Positions 4,639 to 10,164 of a DNA stretch of 10,164 nt are shown here, in pieces; the stretch's first letter is position 1, and the number at the start of each line of letters is the position of its first letter. The stretch lies in contig PIXS01000049.1 in NCBI GenBank assembly GCA_003096255.1, positions 1 through 10,164 on the forward strand, written 5' to 3'. The notes beneath the pieces were generated by a model. It worked only from the letters and a program-made list of their open reading frames with translations. It ran no database searches and had not been told where the DNA came from. This DNA comes from Candidatus Bathyarchaeum sp. GTDB taxonomy: Archaea; Thermoproteota; Bathyarchaeia; Bathyarchaeales; Bathyarchaeaceae. A program made the translations under genes and the position numbers.

Positions 4639-5076
4639 TTAAGTTATGCTGACGTTCTGTATCTGGAAGTAACGTTTTGCAAGAAAACGAATTCGTTCAG
4701 CGTTTCTGCCGTTTTTCCCGATAGCAACACCCTTGTCTTTAGGATTCACGGAAATCACGGCTATTGTTTTTCCGTCCATACGCTCGGTTATGCGCACCTC
4801 ATCCACTTTGGCGGGCTTCAATGCGTTTTTGATAAACTGGGCAGGGTTGTCTGAGTGCTCGATAACTTCATGCTTTTTGCCGGTCATCTTCTCCAAGAGA
4901 TGGATGTTTTTTCCTTTCTTGCCGATGGCCATGCCGATGCTTCCTTCCTTTACAACAAAAATTATTCTGTTGAGGTCGGTGTCAACGATACAGTCTTTCA
5001 CGGTTGCGCCAGTTATGCTCTGGAATAGGGCGATGAAGCGCATCTCGACACTTGTGAATTTTATTCCACTAGCCAA
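4639..5076 (-). CDS. nusA: Archaeal NusA-like transcription factor (two KH domains)
   Basis: This 145-residue protein has the short archaeal NusA architecture: two KH RNA-binding domains with none of the N-terminal RNA-polymerase-binding or S1 domains of bacterial NusA. The two KH signature loops are GMAIGKKGKNI (GKKG at 52-55) and GVAIGKNGRNAERI (GKNG at 120-123). The opening KFTSVEMRFIALFQSITGA is typical of the family. The start is TTG at 5076, chosen because GGAGG lies 7 nt upstream across the rpl30e stop codon. The gap to the rpl30e stop is only 2 nt, so the gene is co-transcribed and probably translationally coupled. In most archaea rps12 follows nusA, but it does not here. A role in elongation or termination is inferred from the bacterial homologue; archaeal function is less well established. 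Confidence 0.95.
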   Translation of the reverse strand: MASGIKFTSVEMRFIALFQSITGATVKDCIVDTDLNRIIFVVKEGSIGMAIGKKGKNIHLLEKMTGKKHEVIEHSDNPAQFIKNALKPAKVDEVRITERMDGKTIAVISVNPKDKGVAIGKNGRNAERIRFLAKRYFQIQNVSIT

Positions 5077-5090
5077 TGTTAAGCCTCCGT
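5067..5090 (-). promoter_or_regulatory. Ribosome binding site that fixes the TTG start of nusA
   Basis: On the minus strand GGAGG, then CTTAACA, then TTG. The SD overlaps the last codons of rpl30e, and the TAA stop of rpl30e lies inside the spacer. The next ATG in frame is codon 12 (5043), which has no such site and would cut into the first KH domain. Confidence 0.75.
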
Positions 5091-5381
5091 AATCTTTAGT
5101 ACGTTTGAGTCTCCAGGTTCTCTTACGCTCAGAGCCGAAACCTCATAGGGTTTTCCGCATACCGCGCCTAAGTCTACGCTGGTGCCTTTATAAATACTCA
5201 CTGGAATGCTGGAAAGCGTACAATAATATTCGATAGCCTTCCGTGTTTCTTGAGGACAGTTTGAAGCAACTATTATGAGCTTAGCTTTCTTTGTTTTCGC
5301 GCTCTTCAGGGCGCTGTTTGCTCCAAACTGGATTTTTCCTGTTTTTGCTGCTGTAGCGATTGCTTTGTTGACGTCTATCAT
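5079..5381 (-). CDS. rpl30e: Large-subunit ribosomal protein eL30 (L30e)
   Basis: This 100-residue protein is of normal length for archaeal L30e, an RNA-binding protein of the L7Ae/L30e/S12e fold. Visible family features are GKIQFGANSALKSAKTKKAK (the N-terminal G-x3-G-x3-A-L-K RNA-contacting helix region), LIIVASNCPQET (central strand and helix), GTSVDLGAVCGKPYEVSALS and the closing REPGDSNVLKI. The ATG at 5381 overlaps the TGA of rpoA by 4 nt (ATGA), a standard coupling junction. The position between rpoA and nusA is the conserved archaeal order. Nothing is unusual in length or residues. Confidence 0.96.
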   Translation of the reverse strand: MIDVNKAIATAAKTGKIQFGANSALKSAKTKKAKLIIVASNCPQETRKAIEYYCTLSSIPVSIYKGTSVDLGAVCGKPYEVSALSVREPGDSNVLKITEA

Positions 5382-8300
5382 TCTTTCTTCTCTCTATTGC
5401 CTGTAGTCATGTAAAGGTCTACTAGTCCTGTGCCGATGGGTATTGATTGGCCAACTATAACGTTTTCGGTTACGCCCTTCAGAGGATCGCTCTCTCCACG
5501 GATAGCAGCCTCAATAATGTTCGGAACGGTAATCTCAAACGCTGCTCTAGCCAACACACTGGACTTCTTACCGCTGATTCCATGCCGCCCAATCTGCCGA
5601 ACATCACCCGTTGAAGTCATGATGTCCGCCATCAACATAACATGGCGTATGTCTACGTCAAGACCCTGCTCCTCAAGAACACCCAGCGCTTCTTTAATCA
5701 GCGAGTTTCGGGCAGCCTCGATTCCAAGGGTTTCGGCGATTTCGTGAACATTGTTGGTGGTTGTCCGTGTTGGGTCTACACCCGCAATGTCAAGAACAGC
5801 AGATAAGTTAGAACCGTCAGTTCGTATGACCCATTCTCCGGTCTCTTCGGTGACAAGGACTCTGCGGATGTCAGGTGCACCTTTGACGTGTTGGGATGGA
5901 AGTTTATCAACGAGCTTCTTCATGTCCAACTCTTTCTTGGGTTTGAAGATCAGACTGTTTTCTTCAAGAGTCACATCATAGTTCGTCATACTCAAAACGG
6001 TGGGCAGATCCTCAACGTTGACGCCACGCGTGTTCACCAGTTCAGGGTCAAGCTCGACAACAACCACCTCAAGCTCAGGGTCTATGTAAGGCTCTGCCCC
6101 TGAAATGTCTCCCAAAGTTGTGGTTATGATGTCGCGGGCGATTTCTTTTGCCTTTTCTTTGCTCTTCCTGTGTTCCTTGTCAAGGTAAATGTTCATGATC
6201 GGCGTTGACGGGCTTCTTCGGGCATCCACTATTTCGATGAGCCGAGGCAACCCAAGAGTAACGTTCTGTTCCCTAACTCCAGCATAGTGGAACGTTCGCA
6301 GAGTCATCTGGGTTCCAGGCTCTCCAATAGATTGGGCAGCCACGATTCCCACAGCCTCTCCAGGCTCAACAAGAGCCCGTTTATAGTTCTCTAAGGTTAA
6401 GCCGATGGCTTGGTCAACACCTTCACGAGTGAACTTTGCCCTTGCTAACTCCGACTTTAGCTCTTTTACAAGAATCGGAGTCAACTCGTCTTCAACTTTA
6501 GCTAGCTGCTCCATCACATACTCCTTTGAAGCGGGTTTGCCTGGATCAACCATAATTCCTACTTGATCAACCAATCGGCTGACGTTAACTGCTTTTCCGT
6601 GATCGCTCTTAGCTGGGTCAACGCCATCCTCACCGTACTTGAGTTGGATGATGTCGCCAGTTGAAGTCCGCACTGTGCCATCATACTCGACACGTAGCTG
6701 TTCAAGGGCGTTGATGAGACGTCTCTGCATGTAACCGCTCTGCTGAGTTCGGACGGCAGTGTCTACGAGACCTTCACGACCACCCATAGCGTGGAAGAAG
6801 TATTCGATGGGGTCTAAGCCAGTTTGGTATGACGCATAAACGAAGCCTCTAGCCTTTGGGGTAGGGTCACCCTTCTCGAAGTGGGACAATGCTCGGTTAA
6901 CGTAACCACGCATAATCCGCTTTCCTCTTACAGCCTGCTGACCGACAGAAGCAGCCATCTGACCGATGTTAAGGTTGGAACCACGGGCTCCAGTTCGTGT
7001 CATAATTATTCCAGAGTTCTCAAGCTCAAAGTCCTCGTCTGCAACTTTTCCTGCTTTGTCTCGGGCTTCCGCAAGTTCGTTCATTACGTAGATTTCAAAG
7101 GATTCGTTGAGGGTTTGACCAGGTAGCCGTGCTAGTGTGCCGTTTCGGTAGTCTTCAATCAGTTTCATTATGCGTTTTTCGATTATGTTCATGTTCTTCC
7201 TGATTTTCTTCTTGGCGTCGGCAGACAGTTCAAGTTCGTCGTAAGAGAAAGTGAAGCCTCTAATGCCCACGAACACTTTCAGAAGTTGGCAGATGCCGTT
7301 GAGGAACTTTCGTCCAGCTTGTGAACCGTAATCTTTGATTATCCGATGCAGAAGGCTCTCCGACTGCTCAGCTCCAATGGAACGTCTGTCAATAATACCA
7401 CATTTTAGAACTCCGTTCTTAACAACCACGTAAGCGTCATTAGGACATTTCTCGCCTAGACAGGTTGTGCAGTTGCGGCAAATAGTTGACTTCAAAACAT
7501 AGTTCAGGTCCTTCGGAAGGAAGACGCTGAATATCTGTTTTCCAGTCCAAAGAGGCAAAGGCTCTTTTATTGCGGGCTCAGGCAATGGTCCTTCAAAACC
7601 TGACGCCACAAGCAACCTGCAAACCTGTTCTTTAGTTAGATAATTGGATTTTCTGGTTAGCAGGTAAGACGCTGTGATATAGTCTCTGATAGCGCCAATG
7701 ATGGGTCCACCGAATCTGGGTGACAGAATCTGGTCTTGGACTTGCATCAGCATCCTTGCTTCGGTTTGAGCTTCTTCGCCTTGGGGCACGTGAAGGTTCA
7801 TTTCGTCTCCGTCAAAGTCGGCGTTGTAAGGAGGACAAACACACAGGTGTAGCCTGAATGTCTTATGGGGCAACACTCTGACGTAATGTGCCATGATGGA
7901 CATACGGTGAAGTGAGGGCTGCCTGTTGAAGATGGCGATGTCGCCGTTCATGAGGTGCCGTTCTACAATGAATCCTGTTTCCAAAGATTCGGCAACCTTG
8001 TCTCTTTCAACAACAAACTCTAGCCTAACACGTTTTCCGTCAGGTCGCACAACATACAGGGCGCCTGGGAATTGTTCAGGACCATTGATAATCAGCTTGC
8101 GCATCTCTTCGATGTTCCATACTGTAACTTTTTCAGGCATTGAAAGCCTCATTGCTATGGCTAGGGGAACGCCGACCTCGTTGATATCAAGGTTTGGGTC
8201 AGGCGAAATAACGGTTCGCGCTGAAAAGTCGACACGTTTTCCAGAAAGGTTGCTTCTGAATCGTCCTTCTTTTCCTTTGAGACGCTGAGATATTGTCTTG

Positions 8301-9196
8301 AGGGCTCTTCCCGAACGGTGTCGGGCAGGAGGAATTCCTGAAGCCTCATTGTTGAAGTATGTTGTACAGTGATACTGAAGAAGCTCAGAAAGGTCTTGAA
8401 TGATGAGTGTTGGAGCTCCTGCTTCCATGTTTTCTCTTAGCCGCTGATTGATTCGGATGATGTCGACTAGTTTGTGGGTTAAGTCGTCTTCGGATCGGAT
8501 TCCCGATTCCAGAGTGATTGATGGTCGCACATAAACTGGAGGAACAGGAAGAACCTGTAGAATCATCCATTCTGGTCGAGCAGTTGCTGGGGTAAAGCCG
8601 AACAATATAAGGTCTTCGTCGGGTATCCGTTCAAGTCTTTCCCTAATCATGCTCTGTGTAAGTCTTTGTGCTCCTTCTTCCAGAATCTCGTAGAAGCTTG
8701 TGGGTTTCGCAAAATCTATCTTTGATTGCTGAGCCCCACAGTAAGGACAATCCTTCTTTTTTGCTTCCTTCATAATTTTCTTGTAAAGGTCGCCTGGAAC
8801 TTCCCCAACCAGCTCCTCAGTTTCCTTAATCAGTTTCTTAATTTTTTCGACACGGCTGTCAGGAAGCAAAATGCGTCCGCAGTTTCTGCATGTAGCTTGG
8901 AGAAGGTTGTGGATTATTTTGGTGAATTCGATGTGGATGATTGGAACAGCCAATTCGATGTGACCGAAGTGTCCTGGGCATCGTATGGCAGTGTTTCCGC
9001 ATGTTTTGCATCTTTGTCTGGGCTCAAGAGTTCCTAGTCTGCCGTCCATGAGTCCACTGGTGATTGGTGCGCCGTCCTCGTCGTAGGTGTCGGCTGTCTG
9101 TATCTCCGCAACTGATTGTCTGCGGATGTCTTGGGGAGAGAAAATTCCGAAATATAGTTCTTCTATTACTTTGTGAACACTGTCTTCCATTTGCAT
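5378..9196 (-). CDS. rpoA: DNA-directed RNA polymerase largest subunit, unsplit A'+A''
   Basis: This 1272-residue catalytic subunit combines in one chain what most Euryarchaeota and Crenarchaeota encode as rpoA1 and rpoA2. In order: clamp zinc site C63-x2-C66-x6-C73-x2-H76; second zinc site C103, C106, C150, C153; RFRSNLSGKRVDFSARTVIS (312-331); IFNRQPSLHRMS; active-site NADFDGD (458-464), whose three Asp bind the catalytic magnesium; a Cys cluster C573, C576, C579, C584; bridge-helix region FFHAMGGREGLVDTAVRTQQ (800-819); trigger loop GEPGTQMTLRTFHYAG (958-973), which in split archaea belongs to A''; and the C-terminal GRHGISGKKSSVLARAAFE (1203-1221). The split-equivalent region (about 880-905) is continuous, with no stop, start or SD. 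The ATG at 9196 abuts the rpoB TAA with no gap, and AAAGGAGAG precedes it; the second ATG two codons on is less well spaced. Confidence 0.98.
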   Translation of the reverse strand: MQMEDSVHKVIEELYFGIFSPQDIRRQSVAEIQTADTYDEDGAPITSGLMDGRLGTLEPRQRCKTCGNTAIRCPGHFGHIELAVPIIHIEFTKIIHNLLQATCRNCGRILLPDSRVEKIKKLIKETEELVGEVPGDLYKKIMKEAKKKDCPYCGAQQSKIDFAKPTSFYEILEEGAQRLTQSMIRERLERIPDEDLILFGFTPATARPEWMILQVLPVPPVYVRPSITLESGIRSEDDLTHKLVDIIRINQRLRENMEAGAPTLIIQDLSELLQYHCTTYFNNEASGIPPARHRSGRALKTISQRLKGKEGRFRSNLSGKRVDFSARTVISPDPNLDINEVGVPLAIAMRLSMPEKVTVWNIEEMRKLIINGPEQFPGALYVVRPDGKRVRLEFVVERDKVAESLETGFIVERHLMNGDIAIFNRQPSLHRMSIMAHYVRVLPHKTFRLHLCVCPPYNADFDGDEMNLHVPQGEEAQTEARMLMQVQDQILSPRFGGPIIGAIRDYITASYLLTRKSNYLTKEQVCRLLVASGFEGPLPEPAIKEPLPLWTGKQIFSVFLPKDLNYVLKSTICRNCTTCLGEKCPNDAYVVVKNGVLKCGIIDRRSIGAEQSESLLHRIIKDYGSQAGRKFLNGICQLLKVFVGIRGFTFSYDELELSADAKKKIRKNMNIIEKRIMKLIEDYRNGTLARLPGQTLNESFEIYVMNELAEARDKAGKVADEDFELENSGIIMTRTGARGSNLNIGQMAASVGQQAVRGKRIMRGYVNRALSHFEKGDPTPKARGFVYASYQTGLDPIEYFFHAMGGREGLVDTAVRTQQSGYMQRRLINALEQLRVEYDGTVRTSTGDIIQLKYGEDGVDPAKSDHGKAVNVSRLVDQVGIMVDPGKPASKEYVMEQLAKVEDELTPILVKELKSELARAKFTREGVDQAIGLTLENYKRALVEPGEAVGIVAAQSIGEPGTQMTLRTFHYAGVREQNVTLGLPRLIEIVDARRSPSTPIMNIYLDKEHRKSKEKAKEIARDIITTTLGDISGAEPYIDPELEVVVVELDPELVNTRGVNVEDLPTVLSMTNYDVTLEENSLIFKPKKELDMKKLVDKLPSQHVKGAPDIRRVLVTEETGEWVIRTDGSNLSAVLDIAGVDPTRTTTNNVHEIAETLGIEAARNSLIKEALGVLEEQGLDVDIRHVMLMADIMTSTGDVRQIGRHGISGKKSSVLARAAFEITVPNIIEAAIRGESDPLKGVTENVIVGQSIPIGTGLVDLYMTTGNREKKE

Positions 9197-10164
9197 TTAG
9201 GCTCTCTCCTTTAGTTTTAGACGTGGAGTAATACACAAGCTCATCATCTCTTGAAGCAACAGTTTGAAGGCATATGACACGACCACAGGAGAAATCTGGG
9301 CTTTGTCTTCACAGATTCTGCACGTGTACTTGCGCTGTTTGATGTCATAGTAGGATATGAAGCCACAGTTTTCGCACACATAAAGCAGATACTTGTCAGA
9401 CTCCTCAAGCAGCCTGTCACGCAGCACCATGGCGGCGCCGTGACCAATAAGGCAGTCACGTTCCATTTCACCGAACCTTAGACCACCACCTCGGGCACGA
9501 CCCTCAGTTGGCTGTCGAGTTAACATCTGAACCTGTCCACGAGCACGTGCGTGCATCTTGTCTGCAACCATGTGATGAAGCTTCTGATAGTAAACAACGC
9601 CCACGAAGATGTCCGCGGTATATTTTTCTCCAGTAATACCGTTGTAGAGGATTTCTCTACCAGTCTGACTGAAACCCAGCTTGACAAGCTGTTCTTTCAG
9701 TTGTTCTGGACCTTCATTAGTGAAGGGTGTTCCGTCAACTGGTCTGCCTCTTGCTGAAGCAACTTTTCCGGCAATGGATTCAAGGAACTGTCCGATGGTC
9801 ATTCGTGACGGCATTGCGTGTGGGTTGATTATGATGTCTGGAACGATTCCTTTTGGAGAGAAGGGCATATCCTGCTGTGGAACAATCATTCCGATGACTC
9901 CTTTTTGTCCGTGGCGTGAAGCAAATTTGTCTCCAAGTTCAGGTATACGCTGGTCGCGGACTCTGACTTTAACAAGTTTGCTGCCTTCTCCGGTTTCTGT
10001 GATGAAAATGTCGTCCACTACACCGGTTTCGGCTGGTCGCACATCAACGGATGTGTCCCGCATTGTTGGACCTTTAACTTCAAATTCTTTGTATTCTTCA
10101 AGGAACCTTGGTGGACTGGTTCTGCCAATAAGCACATCACCGCCCGTTACTTCAGATTCTAAAC
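9197..10164 (-). CDS. rpoB: DNA-directed RNA polymerase subunit B, C-terminal part (5' end beyond window)
   Basis: This is the C-terminal part of the second-largest catalytic subunit; the frame is open to the right edge. The GTG at 10135 is not a start: upstream codons read LESEVTGGD and continue into [14 protein letters not shown], a conserved RpoB stretch. Diagnostic motifs are [19 protein letters not shown] (about 9955-9899), [20 protein letters not shown] (about 9865-9806), [16 protein letters not shown] (about 9478-9431) and a C-terminal zinc site C-x2-C/C-x2-C (CENC at 9376-9365, CRIC at 9322-9311). [17 protein letters not shown] is also typical. The stop TAA at 9199-9197 is directly followed by the rpoA ATG. 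Whether rpoB is split into B' and B'' cannot be judged from this fragment. Confidence 0.97.
   Translation of the reverse strand, partial: LESEVTGGDVLIGRTSPPRFLEEYKEFEVKGPTMRDTSVDVRPAETGVVDDIFITETGEGSKLVKVRVRDQRIPELGDKFASRHGQKGVIGMIVPQQDMPFSPKGIVPDIIINPHAMPSRMTIGQFLESIAGKVASARGRPVDGTPFTNEGPEQLKEQLVKLGFSQTGREILYNGITGEKYTADIFVGVVYYQKLHHMVADKMHARARGQVQMLTRQPTEGRARGGGLRFGEMERDCLIGHGAAMVLRDRLLEESDKYLLYVCENCGFISYYDIKQRKYTCRICEDKAQISPVVVSYAFKLLLQEMMSLCITPRLKLKERA

Noticed and set aside
8726..9037. Plus-strand open frame of 103 codons within rpoA
   Set aside because: It is fully antisense to the strongly conserved zinc-site region of rpoA and resembles nothing; a shadow frame.
10133..10135. GTG at 10135 as the start of an rpoB gene
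   Set aside because: Upstream in-frame codons continue conserved RpoB sequence ([14 protein letters not shown]), so the gene is cut by the window edge.

Overview
The window is archaeal chromosomal DNA, most likely from a TACK-group archaeon and probably of Bathyarchaeia (MCG) type. I infer this from four things. The rpoB-rpoA-rpl30e-nusA order is archaeal. RpoA is a single unsplit polypeptide. There is a heterodisulfide reductase HdrA carrying a fused MvhD domain. The two secreted beta-helix proteins end in an IPEFP-W plus membrane helix plus Lys tail. The lineage call is an inference; no rRNA gene is present to settle it.

Layout. (1) Positions 1-1778, plus strand: the C-terminal part of an HdrA-MvhD fusion, whose N-terminus lies beyond the left edge. 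(2) Positions 1779-4551, minus strand: two tandem paralogous genes for NosD/CASH-type parallel beta-helix surface proteins (nosD-like 1, 1849-2904; nosD-like 2, 3056-4123). Each gene carries similar flanks: paired GTCAA-N6-TTGAC dyads upstream and a TATTAG/CTAATA hairpin at the stop codon. The duplicated unit is therefore the gene plus its regulatory and terminator flanks. (3) Copy 2 has its start codon separated from its ancestral upstream region by about 330 bp. That segment is bounded by a 7-bp direct repeat, CACCAGT. It holds the first ~34-42 codons of an ABC-transporter ATPase gene, with a TATA box and Shine-Dalgarno sequence, running in frame into nosD-like 2. (4) Positions 4639-10164, minus strand: a tightly packed information-processing operon, rpoB (3' part only), rpoA, rpl30e and nusA, with junctions of 0 nt, a 4-nt overlap and 2 nt.

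How it fits together. The rpo operon makes the two large RNA polymerase subunits plus ribosomal protein L30e and the KH-domain factor NusA. The usual next genes, rps12 and rps7, are not found; the operon ends at nusA and borders the nosD-like array. The HdrA-MvhD protein would act in flavin-based electron bifurcation, passing electrons from a hydrogenase or formate dehydrogenase through MvhD to HdrA and on to HdrBC and ferredoxin. Those partner genes are not in the window.

The most noteworthy region is 2905-4640: a duplicated surface-protein cassette with repeated operator-like dyads, one copy of which appears to have acquired a foreign promoter and the truncated start of an ABC ATPase gene (the NosF-type partner of NosD in nosDFY-like loci). 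I see no CRISPR array, tRNA, rRNA or transposase gene.
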